Origin: Allolobophora icterica | Taxonomy: Eukaryota > Annelida > Clitellata > Crassiclitellata > Lumbricidae | DNA: 64,000 nucleotides | Direction: 5' to 3' | Assembly: GCA_963556255.1 (NCBI GenBank) | Contig: OY744615.1 | Location: 3,621,623 to 3,685,622 of the forward strand | Shown here: positions 34,261 through 45,267 of the stretch, piece by piece | How the letters are laid out: each line of letters opens with the position of its first letter | Position numbering within the stretch: the first letter of the stretch is position 1 | Program-made: the position numbers and the translations under genes | Notes under the pieces: model-generated | Databases searched by the model: none | Seen by the model: the letters and a program-made list of their open reading frames with translations, nothing else | What the model was told of the DNA's origin: nothing

Positions 34261-35385
34261 AAAGCTATTAAATCGCTGTTTTGGTTGTCGCTATTTTGTG
34301 CACTCGCGGTTTTTTAAATCGCTATTTTGTGATCGCTATTTTGACGATCGCGGTTTTGTGATCGCGGTTATTAACGTATACCGCCAAGAGTGCTGACGAT
34401 CATTTGTTTCACCGCGATCTGAAAACCTACCAGCCTAAGTACCAGGTTTTCAACATGCGTGTTAGGTTAACTCCTTCGGCCAAACGTGGATTACTCAGCG
34501 CCGATCTGTCGTCTATCACAGCGCGGCGTTCTGAATACTACATGATAAACCTTTAGGCCACATATTTTGTTAACGCCTGCAGATAATCAAATCTGGATAC
34601 GGACGACTTAGTGTATGGTTTTCAATAGTTCTCTTGGACACCTATAATTACGTGCACTACTGTATGCCTGTATGATTTGCTGCAACTGCCTATCAATTAA
34701 TTAAGCTAGGGGAGAGTTTCTCCGATTGGACCGTTGCCTCAATTGGACCACGGCCTATTTACCCCCTAGATACATATATAGCCTCGTTTTCAATTGTTGT
34801 ATTCTTGCGCACTTGAATATTGATCGTGTTGACACAGGCAGTTTGACGGAAAACTATATATTTTTAAAATTGCGGTTAAAAGTCTTTTTCATGTAGTGCT
34901 GATCTAATTTTAGACGTACCTGACAACGAGTGTACACATTTAAAGTAAGCTTTTAAAAATGAAATCATGTTTGTTTTAGCTATAGCCGGGTTTCATGTTT
35001 GAGCAACAATAAGTGATTTTACGCTAAGACTGATGAGCGTTGAACTATCGCAGTGTAAACAGAAGTAGTCCATGTTGCCTGAAATGGACCACATTCAGTG
35101 TCCTGAATTGGACCGATAATATCGCGTGGTCCATTTAAGGACACCGGCACTTGCAATGTTATATTTTGATTCTTTATATAATAATAATTACCATTGGCTT
35201 GTATTATGTCAAATAACATTTTCTTTCTGTTGTATATGCATAACAGTATTTGTATATGTATTTGTGCCCTGCTTGCTCGTGGTTTTGTTTGGTTTTATTT
35301 AATTATTTTGATTTGTTCCTTGAACATGCTACTGTCTTACTTCATTGTTGACTGTTCGTCTTTTTTGTACATCATTGTGCTTGCT

Positions 35386-35549
35386 GACAATAGGCCTAAG
35401 TGTTTTTGTTAAGGTGACTTTTACCACGTTTACAGTATTTTGACAGTTAGCTAGAGACTTACTGCATGTCTTTTAGACAATAGGCCTAAGTGGTTTTGTG
35501 AAGGTGATTTTTACCACGTTTACAGTATTTTTACACTTAGCTCACCTTG
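35386..35549 (+). repeat. About 90-bp tandem duplication, third copy beyond a LINE insertion
   Basis: GACAATAGGCCTAAGTG...TTTTACCACGTTTACAGTATTTT is present at 35386 and 35477. A third partial copy at 35847-35900 lacks GGCCTA. The LINE fragment 35543-35847 sits between copies two and three. Confidence 0.85.
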
Positions 35550-35847
35550 TCACCTTGTGCTGTCAACTCCTGGAGCTCTAGCGATCGTCATAATACACAT
35601 TTTCCATTGCTTCCTGTTCGAAGTCAGGTCTCTTAGTTCTTCCAAATTCATGCCAGTTACATCGTGAATCTCATCCATCCATTTCTTCCTTGGTCGACCC
35701 CGTCTTTTTTTTCCCTCACCACAAGCCAACATCATTTCCTTTTCTAGCCCATCAGATCGCATAACATGACCAAAGAATCCTAGCTTCAATCTTGTCGCCT
35801 TTTGTTTTAATGGCTCTTCATTCTCAACACCAATCTTCACTCGTATT
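35543..35847 (-). pseudogene. LINE reverse transcriptase, C-terminal tail
   Basis: The minus strand reads KATRLKLGFFGHVMRSDGLE, then GEGKKRRGRPRKKWMDEIHD, then MNLEELRDLTSNRKQWK. This is the conserved tail of endonuclease-encoding LINEs with the RRGRPRKxWxDxI motif. It is flanked by TTAGCT on both sides, which suggests a short target-site duplication. It is severely 5' truncated. Confidence 0.88.
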
Positions 35848-36768
35848 AGCTAGAGACTTTTATTGTATGTTTGTAGACAATAAGTGTTTTTAAACGTTTC
35901 AAGTGTGTTTTTTTTGCAAATTATCTTTTAAAAACATCTTTAATATGATGTGTTCCATTCAGGGCAACTGGTCCAGTCGAGGCAACCATGTGGTCCATTT
36001 AAGGCAACAGGTTGCCTTGATTGGACCTATTACAGCTCAAGCTGTTTTAGTTATTTTTCATATTTACATGAATACTATCTGTTCCTTGCTTATTAACAAC
36101 ATACTCGACATATTAGCCCATCATGTGGCATAATTTCCTTTTAGAAATTCAGTAGCATTCATTCAGAAAACCTCAGTTTCCCTTAAGTGGTCCAATTATG
36201 GCAACTCTCCCCTACCTAATTAATTAAATTCAGCTTCTGTAGTAACATTCTGGTGACGTTTCAAAACCTTTCCTCCTAACAAATTTTGCTCGGCTGATCT
36301 CTTACTTTGCTTAAAAGCTTTTAACGTTGTCGGAGATTCTGCACGAATCCTTTCGCCCCTCTTTGCATGAATCTGGTCGAAGCCATTTTGGACCTATTGG
36401 CTGATTTTAGTTCTGTTGACTGTGGCAAAATATTTCGCTATTGAAAGAAATATGTTCTTATTACAAATGCACGTTAGCATTTTCGTTGAGTTCTGTTGTG
36501 TGAGCAAAAGAATAGTTTATCGAGAAATGTAAAATTTGTCGGCTTTAGTTTCTGTGATTGTCGTCCTATCAGCGCAACAACATTAAACTGGTTCTTTCCG
36601 TTCGGTGACTGTGTTCACTCACTTTAGGGTTGCCAGATGTCCGGTAATGAACCGGACAATCCGGTATTTAGACAATTTGTCCGGTCAGAAATTTCAGACA
36701 TTACCGGACATGGCGGTGTCCGGTAATTTTCGGTAAATAATTATTGTTAACAATAAGTGTTGGAATAA

Positions 36769-36829
36769 ATCATTCTCGAAGGACCTCGACATCATAAAAT
36801 TTATGATGTCCAGGTCCTCCGAGAATGAT
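36769..36829. repeat. 61-bp near-perfect palindrome
   Basis: Two 30-bp arms around a single A (36799) match with two mismatches (arm start ATCATTCTCG, arm end CATCATAAA). An RNA copy would form a long hairpin. Confidence 0.95.
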
Positions 36830-37384
36830 GTAGCCTACATTTATAATATCTATCGTAAGTTCGTAACAATTACATTTATTATTAAATTTTATTTGAAATT
36901 TACGATGACAAAATTACGAACTGTACTGTACTGTCAGTGTACAGTGCGCAAGCGTTCGTTTATTATGATTTACGAGTTAACTCATCATAATTGTAATTGT
37001 AATTGTAACCGGACATTTATATATCGCCATTCAGATCAGCGGCGCTCTCGACCCACATCAGTGCCAGCACCGGCAAAAAGAAAAGTTTTAATGCGTCCAC
37101 TGAACTGAAGGGGAGACAGGACAAGAAGCTCTTGGCAAAGTGATTGGGGAAGACTGTTTCAGGTTGAAGGACCCACATAGGCAAAGCTCCTGGATTGGGC
37201 CGTGGAAAAGTGCATACGTGGAACAACCATAAGGCCAAGGGCCAAGGATCGCAAGGAGGTCCTGTCAAGCAAGGAAAACCAGGGTGCAGAAATTCATTAA
37301 GTAAGACGCCCAGAGAGGCAGTTGCGCATGAAGGTGAGGGTTTTGGAACTGAATTTTCTGTTGAGCAGAGAGTCAGCGGAGGGA

Positions 37385-37760
37385 GTCACGAATAAAGGCA
37401 GAACCGCAGAGATGTGGCAAACTTAGGAATATCACCTCTAAGCCGAGCAACAGCAATAAGAATAGACTAAGTTTGTGCATATTGGAGAAGGAAAGGCCAA
37501 TGTACACAGCATTACCAAAGTCATCCCGAGTGCAGATCAAAGCGTGGACCAGTGTGGTGATAGCATGATCCGAAGGACACCTGCGGATCGATCGAAGCTG
37601 GCGCAGATGAAAAAGCAAGATCGGGATACAAGGTTAACATGATCAATGAAGGAAAGGGTAGGATCGAGGACAAGCCCATTATCCCAAGTCAGGAACAGAG
37701 GAGGAGAACTGAATGAAGGGAACATGAGATAAAGAGATTCAAAATCAATCTTGCTGTGTA
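37385..37760 (-). pseudogene. CR1/L2-like LINE, fragment after the RT core
   Basis: The minus strand has VLDPTLSFIDHVNLVSRSCF in one frame, then FHLRQLRSIRRCPSDHAITT and LVHALICTRDDFGNAVYIGL in another. A frameshift separates them. It is truncated at both sides. Confidence 0.75.
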
Positions 37761-38264
37761 TACAGTGTAAATTGTCTAAGTGAGGTCATGCGCCGAATTC
37801 GCCGATAGACGGTATCGTTAACATAATGGTTATTTATTATGTCCGAAATCCAAAAGAGAACATTTCAACATTTTTCTACACATTTTAAGTTTCGCCTTTT
37901 TTAAAGCTACCGTCTTATTATTACTTTTTCAATACTACAAATCACAGTGTAGTATAGGCCTATTTGTATAAATCAGACTGTTTTTAATGTTCATTTTAAA
38001 AGTAACTTTTCAATTTTTACTGCTGTTTCGTTATCTTGTCAGCTTCAGGGGGCTTCGCCCCTCTGACCCTCTGAGGGCCTGAGCAGAGGCTTTCGCAATG
38101 CCCCTGGACCGATCTGGGGACATCGCCCCCAGACCCTCATGACGCGCTCGCCATAGTCCGGTAATTTCCTCAAGACTACCTGGCAACCCTAGTGTTCAGT
38201 GATTTTTAAATCTTTCCTTCTTGGTTTTTTAGACTCATATCGTCCAGTTGAGGTCTCTATACAG

Positions 38265-39135
38265 TAGGGACCTGCGAATCACAAATTTTCAGTCGAATCG
38301 AATCTCGAATCGAATCGGGGGTAAAGGTTCGAATTCGAATCGAATCTCGAATCGAATCAGCGGTTATCAATGTGATAGTCTCGAAGCTTGATAGCACAGG
38401 CATACCAATTGAAGTATCAATATATCAATGACTTTCCTGCAGTTTAAAATCAATTAAACTAAACATTAAGCTAATTAAAGAATTAAAAATAACACAGATA
38501 ATTTATGAGTTAAGTAAGTAGGCCTACGTATATTCTTTACTATATTGTACCAATTGCATCACCGCACTTTGGTGTACATACTTCTAAGCAGTGTTTTTTT
38601 CCTAGGAAAAAGGTTCCGGAACGGAACAATAGGTTCCGGATACTGAACAATTACGGACAGGCTAAAATTCCGAGAAAAACGGGATTGGGGTTTGGGATGG
38701 GTCTCAGTAAACACTTAAATCAGTTAAAAACGCTGAAATTAAATTAAAATAACTAAGTTATTGTTTTTATTATTAAAATAAATAAATTATTCTTTAGTAG
38801 CTGAAAAAAGGTGCCGGAACGCCGTTCCGGCTGAAAACAGCACTGCTTCTAAGCGAAGTATAACTTTCTAATTATAAACCCTTTTCTTGCTAGAGGGTTT
38901 GCTGTCGTCGCGTGCCGCGTTGCACGTAGAAATTCAATAACCAATCCACGCGCAGTAACCAAGTAAAAGTTTAAAATTTGTAAAACAATTCGTTTACGAC
39001 GAAGTGCGTCAAGGGTTAATCATTTTCCGAAAAACGATTCGAAAATTTTCGAATCATGACATCATTTTCGAATCGAATCGAATACCGCCGTCCGATTCGT
39101 TTTCGAATCGAATATCGAAGCTTCGCAGGTCCCTA
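38265..39135. mobile_element. hAT-type element with GAATCGAATC-iterated ends
   Basis: Ends TAGGGACCTGCGAA are inverted repeats flanked by the exact 8-bp duplication CTATACAG (38257-38264 and 39136-39143). Both ends are packed with GAATCGAATCTCGAATCG words. A family A MITE is nested at 38589-38845. Confidence 0.93.
38589..38845. mobile_element. hAT-type MITE, family A, copy 2
   Basis: About 85% alike to 1689-1954 by eye. Ends CAGTGTTTTTTTCC and CAGCACTG are flanked by the exact 8-bp duplication CTTCTAAG (38581-38588 and 38846-38853). Confidence 0.95.
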
Positions 39136-39430
39136 CTATACAGTATCTGCCTGTCTTTGCTTTCATTTCTTTTCTTCCCCTTTCAAACAGATGGGCTATG
39201 TGACATTTTCTTGCTCCAAGTTTTGGTTTCCATAAATAAGAATTTCTGGCAGATATTGTTCACATTTGTTGTGTGGTGCACTATATGAACACAAAGTCGA
39301 CAGATTGGCCGATAGGTTTCTCTTTCTTATCAAATGCCTCGTAGGCGTGAGCTCCACTGCAGCGACTGTTTTATTCATTTTCAGTGCTATATACATTCCA
39401 CTTTAGAACCATCTGGTCGACGATCTCTTG

Positions 39431-39630
39431 CAGGGCCTCATTAAGGCTAGGCCTAGTGCGGGCCCGGATGCTGTGATTACCTAGCCATCAGCGCGGGGCC
39501 CAATTAGAAGTATAATTTTAAAAATGTACTTTCGAACATGCGGGCCCCTTAAAACTGCGGGCCCGGGTGCTGCAGCATCCTTAGCACCCCCTTGCTGCAG
39601 CATCCTTAGCACCCCCTTAATGCGGGCCTG
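39431..39630. mobile_element. 200-bp hAT-type MITE, family D
   Basis: Ends CAGGGCCTCATTAAGGC and CCTTAATGCGGGCCTG are flanked by the exact 8-bp duplication ATCTCTTG (39423-39430 and 39631-39638). The inside has TGCTGCAGCATCCTTAGCAC twice in tandem. Confidence 0.93.
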
Positions 39631-39801
39631 ATCTCTTGTGTCCTGCGGCCCATATAGGAATCTGCTCTATCGTACTTGGGATCACGAGGATGTGGAAACG
39701 TTGTGTTTCTCGTGCATTGAAACATCTTTCTGGAGCAATCTTCCACTGACAATACGTATGATCTCATCTGAAAATGCTTAAAAACATTTTCAGTTAGGGC
39801 C

Positions 39802-40272
39802 TAGGCCCGCATTAAGGGGGTGCTAAGGTGCTGCAGCACTCGGGCCCGCAGTTTTGAGGGCCCGCATTTTCGGAAGTACATGAAAAAATTTGTTGTACTT
39901 CAGAGAAGTCATTTGGGGGACAAGGGGGCATTTGGCCCCAGATTTTTGAAAAAAGAAGAAATATGTGAAAAAGAAAAGGAGACAGAAGAAAGGGGTAAAA
40001 ATGGGGGAACAGAGACTCATTTGCAGCATTAGCTTACAGTTTTGCACATGTAGACTAAACACAAACATGGGCAGCGATCATGGGGCGCTGATGGAGACAA
40101 GAACCCCACCTTTAACAGCGGGGAGACAGAGTGTACTGTTTCCCCAACATGGTGAAAAAATGTTATTTTCAACTCTTTTTGGCCCCCCACCCGCCTTTCT
40201 CCGGAAAAAGCTGAAATGTCGTCCCTGTTGCACCTGTAATTGGGCCCCGCACTAGCCTTAATACGGCCCTGG
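39802..40272. mobile_element. Family D-related element, inverted relative to its neighbour
   Basis: TAGGCCCGCATTAAGGGGGT on the left and GCACTAGCCTTAATACGGCC on the right resemble the ends of 39431-39630 in opposite orientation. No target-site duplication was resolved. The interior holds a CCATTTGGCCCCAGA-like block and a family C-like piece near 40070-40150. Confidence 0.6.
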
Positions 40273-40289
40273 GCTTAATAATGATGTTG

Positions 40290-40713
<424 letters not shown>

Positions 40714-41315
40714 GCAACAATAATTAATTCGCCATTAACTCAGCAACTACCCTAGGCCTACCTACGATCGTTTAACCAAAAGCTACGGTCTTCCATGTCC
40801 TCTGTTGACCACCGTCTCTACGCAGACGACACCCAACTCTAGGCCTACATATCTCTCTCTGTAAGCTCTTTCTCCACCTCCATCACGTGGTTAACCTAAT
40901 CTCACAGTTGATGTCATCCAATCTCCTCTGCCTTAACCATACCAAAGCAGAATTCATCATCCTAGACCTTCCTGATCAAATCAAGAAAATCCCTGACCCT
41001 TCCAGGCACCTATCGACTAACTCGTGGTCTCATACCTTCACCTCTGCAATCTTGGTATCACTTTTGATCCACACCTCTCCTTCTCTAACCGATAGGAGTA
41101 ATTTATGGAGGGTACGAGGGATACCCGTTCCCCCCACTTTTGGAATGGATGGTAGCGTACCCCTACTTTTCATACCCATTGTTTTTGTTCATAATTATTT
41201 TTTCTGAGGAAGCCCTCAAGATTCAGAACAATTACCGAGTATTATCATCAGTGTGATCACCATCATCATCACTATCATTGTTAATATTATTATTGTCGCT
41301 ATTATTATTATCATT

Positions 41316-41319
41316 ATTA

Positions 41320-41353
<34 letters not shown>

Positions 41354-41363
41354 CATTATTATT

Positions 41364-41406
<43 letters not shown>

Positions 41407-41445
41407 CCACCACCACCATATCATCATCATCATCATCATCAAGCC
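41316..41445. repeat. (ATT)n then (ATC)n microsatellite
   Basis: ATT triplets change to ATC triplets, with ACC triplets at 41404-41419. Confidence 0.95.
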
Positions 41446-41559
41446 TATAATCATTATGCTTGTAATATAAACGATGCCGTTATAATTATTTAACAGTCGC
41501 GAAGCTAAAACAATGCGAAATTTGGTACTCCCTTTCTAGACCAAAGTTACACCCCTGGA

Positions 41560-42390
41560 ATAAAGGCCTATTGGTACGTCATTTCAATTATGAAACACGT
41601 TTTTTGTTATTAAATTTAAATTTTAAGAATAAAGGCCCTTTTTACCTCAATCTAATAATGAAACACGTTCTTTGTATAGGCCTAAATTTAAATATTAAAC
41701 CAAAAGCCTATTGCTACGTTACTTTAATTATGAAACACATTATTCAGTCACTTTTAGATTTATACAATAAAGGCCTTTGTTACGTCACTTCAATCATTTA
41801 AAAGTGCAATGGCCTTTGTTACGTCACTTCAATTATGAAACACATTATTTAGTCATTTTTAGCTTTATACAATAAAGACTCGTTGTTACGTCACTTCAGT
41901 CATCGAAAAGTGTGTTGTCATTATACGTTTGCATGTAGGGAATAAAGGCCTTTGTTAGGCTACGTCACTTCAGCTATGAAAAAGTCAACTGTTAGGCCTA
42001 TTATAACTTTAAATTTGGAAAATTGAGGTTCACAGTTACGTCATTCTAATTGTTAAAACGTCTATTATTTTTAATCTCGCATTTAGAGAATAAAGGCCTT
42101 GGTTATGTTACCTAAATATTTATTACGAAAAAGTTTATTGTTATTAAGTTTAAAGTTAGAGAATAAAATACTAGCAATTGTTACGTAGGCCTACGTCATT
42201 TCGATTAAGAAAAACACGTCTATAATTAGAATTTTTAGATTTAGACAATAAAGGCCTTTGATACGTCACTTCAATTATGAAAAAGTCTATTAAATGTTAT
42301 TAAGTTTAAATTTAGAGAATAAAGACCTATTGCTACGCACTTCACATATGGTCGAAACACGTCTCTTCAATTAATAGGCCTAATGAAACT
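41560..42390 (+). repeat. Diverged minisatellite, about 12 copies of about 70 bp
   Basis: The consensus runs AATAAAGGCCTTTGTTACGT then CACTTCAATTATGAAACAC and an AT-rich half ending TTTAAATTTAGAG. Copies begin near 41560, 41629, 41700, 41767, 41807, 41871, 41941, 42020, 42090, 42163, 42248 and 42318. They are considerably diverged, so the array is old. Confidence 0.85.
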
Positions 42391-42547
42391 CTATAGTAAT
42401 TTAAAAATTTTATTATTATTGTCACTATTAGGCCTATTATGCAATTATTATTATTAATATATTTATTATTATGCTTATTATTATTATTAAGGGCCTGTTT
42501 AATTTATTTTTATTGCTTTTATTATTATTATTGTTGTTGTTGTTACT

Positions 42548-42626
<79 letters not shown>

Positions 42627-42627
42627 A
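42548..42627. repeat. (ATC)n microsatellite
   Basis: About 26 uninterrupted ATC units after a short TTA/TTG run. Confidence 0.97.
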
Positions 42628-43559
42628 TGATCATTCAAAATTGCGCATTAATGGCTCCAAATATGGATTTATTGGGCGCCATTATAATTAATTAACAGTC
42701 TTGAAGGGGAAACGATACGAAATTTGGTAACCCCCCCCCCCCACTTTCTGGACCAAAGTTCGCCTCTGCTCTAACCGCATCTCCAAACTCTCGCGATCCT
42801 GTTTTATGCACATTCGTGACCTCTGACGCATCCGGCCTATGCTCGACCTTCAAATTGCCTCCACCATTGCTACCTCCATTGTTCATTCAAAGCTTGATTA
42901 CCGGTACTGGAATTCCCTCTTCCTCAACTTTGAATCCACCCAAATCAAGCGTTTGCAACTTATCCAAAACTCACTAGCCAGATTTGTCACTATAGAACGC
43001 CCACACGTACATCATATATCACTCCCATCTCAAATCACTCCATTGATTAAAAATCCCAGCGCAAAGCCACTTCAAAGTCCTATCACTAACCTACAGCTCC
43101 ATACAATATATCCAACCCAAGTACCTCCGTCATCTCTTCACCATCCAGGCAACCCGCTCCATTTGATCATCCTCATATCTCGGTCTTTCTCGACCCCCAG
43201 TCAATACTCATCTCAAGTTCTCCAACCGAGCTATATCCAACACAGCACCTGGAACGATCTCCCCGCTGAATTCCGCAGATTCTCGGTTCCTCCATCATCA
43301 GTGCAACCCGTTCTCCATCCTCCTCCATTTCTCGCCCTAAACGACACCCGCCTAAGCCGCCTTAACAGCTGCTCTGCCTCCTCTCTTGATCTGGAACCGG
43401 ACCCGGACCTCTTTTGGACCACTCTCTGGAAACCTCCTCCGATTTAATGTAGCGCTCGTGAATAGGCTGGTGCCCTGCGCTTGACCTTCGAGTGGCGCTT
43501 TAGAATGCTCTAAAACTACCTACCAAAGTCTACAATATAAAAGTTTTCCGGAGGTGATA

Positions 43560-44230
43560 CCCCCGGACCCCACAGTCCCCACTTAAAGGGAAGGGGATGA
43601 GGAGGGGATAAGAACAGTTTGGGAAGGGGAAGGCAGGAAATAGGGTGGCATTAGGGCGGGACGGGGAAAAAAGGAGGGGTAAGGATAGAAAAGCGGAGAG
43701 GACGGGAGGGGATGGTAGGGGCGGGGATGGGAAGGAATTTGCCTCGTCTTGATTTTGCCTCTGCAGGATACGGGCCTGGAGGACACAAAAGATATTTCAA
43801 GATTTCTGCTCCACTTGTGCACCTAACGAATTCAGCTGTAAAATAAGTACAATGACTGTGCACAGTAAATGTGGAGGGAAATCAGGCAGCGAGGAGAGGA
43901 CAGAGGCTAAGAAAATGACGTTGCTTAATATTATCAGGCAACTTTAACGGACTGCTCTTCTTCTTTCAGTGTTGGTCTCCACCTTACAGCAAAGATCAAT
44001 TTTCTATTCAAAAGTGTTTCAGTTATTCAGTTCAACAAAGACTGGCTTATAATTATTGATGTTGCAGCAACAGTCAAACGTCATGCAAGTTAAGAGCTAA
44101 AATTCTGCTTTCTTACTGCCTATTATGTAAGAATATTCAAATCACCCTGACAAATTAAAACTTAATTTTGATACAGTGTTGACCAAAATACTTGTCATGT
44201 TTGGCAGGTTCATAAAATGCACCATAATAC
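43560..44230. other. Unassigned stretch with G-rich block
   Basis: 43580-43740 is strongly G-rich on the plus strand (GGGGAAGG, GGGGATGG, GGCGGGG), with potential for G-quadruplexes. The rest is unremarkable. Confidence 0.5.
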
Positions 44231-44234
44231 AGTG

Positions 44235-44541
<307 letters not shown>

Positions 44542-45267
44542 CAGTAAGAATAATAATAATAGCAATTAAAATAAATATAAAATAAAAAATACATTCTCAC
44601 ATGCAGTGCAACATTTGACAAAGAAACTAAATTGTACTTTTAAATTTTGTTTCTTTCACTGAATTTATAGATTGAAAGAACATAGCATGGTCAAGTCATA
44701 ATTCTCAAAATATATCCGAAAAGGTTGGATTAACTGAAGCAAAAGCTCTATGGCACATCTTTTTTACCTTCCAAACCTTTTGATGCACAACATGTAAGAT
44801 TATCAAACTGTAACTCTCAATTTTCAATGCCATATCAGGCCACTGTCACGAAATATATATTCTGACCCTTTTGTCAGAAGCAAATTCTGTTGACTATATA
44901 AAATGTATTTTTGTTGCAGTCACTCAGTTTTGATATAAACTTTGTAGCATTCTATAGAGAACATATATTTTTATTGCAATAACTTGCGATTGAGATGAAA
45001 CATTGGAAATGTTTTGCGCGATTTTGGTACACAGTGTGTAAAAAAGGTCCATGTTATAACCAAGCCATGTAGTTTCTGAAGTTTTTAATGTTAATTGTTG
45101 AGTCAGTCTTAGTTGTTAAAAAAACTCTTAATACTTATATACATAGTTGATCACAGCTTGTTGGTCATCATGCGGCAAATACTACATAAAGATGTACATA
45201 CAACTTGTCATTACCATCACCTGAATATAAGTTTATACATTAATCTAAGACTTAGTCTGAGTCACTG

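Larger units (their letters stand above)
27259..34382. mobile_element. TIR element hosting a giant solo LTR
   Basis: The first and last roughly 70 bp are inverted repeats differing at only a few positions. They are built from iterated ACCGCGATCACAAAACCGCG and AAAATAGCGATC words. The 8-bp duplication GCCAAGAG flanks them (27251-27258 and 34383-34390). Without the LTR the element is about 2.06 kb. The arms carry seven or more GTAACGGAGTGGACA-like motifs in both orientations (for example near 27663, 32913, 33309, 33320, 33477, 33672 and 33867), which could be internal transposase sites. No transposase was recognised. The 8-bp duplication suggests hAT or a related superfamily, but the tips are not CA-type. 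Confidence 0.85.
34704..36217. mobile_element. TIR element with 9-bp duplication, possibly Mutator-type
   Basis: Ends AG(C/G)TAGGGGAGAGTT are inverted repeats flanked by AATTAATTA on both sides. A 9-bp duplication suits Mutator-like elements, but the low-complexity target makes the exact size uncertain. The interior repeats GGTCCAATTxAGGCAAC-like words in both orientations (near 34727, 35068, 35105, 35128, 35968, 35990 and 36188). A LINE fragment is nested inside. Confidence 0.6.
36628..38192. mobile_element. TIR element, TAGGGTTGCCAG ends
   Basis: TAGGGTTGCCAGATGTCCGG at the left and CCTGGCAACCCTA at the right are inverted, with CCGGTAATTT words inside both ends. No clean target-site duplication was found (TTCACT and TTCAGT are the nearest). 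It contains a palindrome and a LINE fragment. Confidence 0.6.
41092..42768. mobile_element. Insertion in LINE, flanked by CTCTAACCG
   Basis: CTCTAACCG occurs at 41083-41091 and 42769-42777. The right end reads CGCCTCTG (reversed CAGAGGCG, a hAT-like tip); the left end ATAGGAGTAATTT matches it poorly. An 80-bp segment ending GAAATTTGGTA...CTAGACCAAAGTT (41485-41556) is repeated in diverged form at the right end (42690-42768). The middle is a 70-bp minisatellite and ATC/ATT microsatellites. Confidence 0.75.
40770..43450 (+). pseudogene. CR1-like LINE RT split by a 1.7-kb insertion
   Basis: Before the insertion the plus strand reads SSVDHRLYADDTQL, with the YADD catalytic motif, followed shortly by a stop, then LLCLNHTKAEFIILD and FDPHLSFSN. 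After 42777 the reading resumes as ISKLSRSCFMHIRDL, then TSIVHSKLDYRYWNSLFLNF and IKRLQLIQNSLARFV, running to 43447. Frame and order are continuous if 41092-42768 and one TSD copy are ignored. Stops and frameshifts show that it is dead. Confidence 0.88.

Noticed and set aside
36628..38192. 8-bp duplication of the TAGGGTTGCCAG element
   Set aside because: The nearest pair, TTCACT and TTCAGT, is short, imperfect and offset from the ends, so no duplication is claimed.
39802..40272. Exact target-site duplication for the second family D element
   Set aside because: Candidate flanks (TTAGGGCC and GGCTTAAT) do not match, so the boundaries are given only from similarity of the ends.
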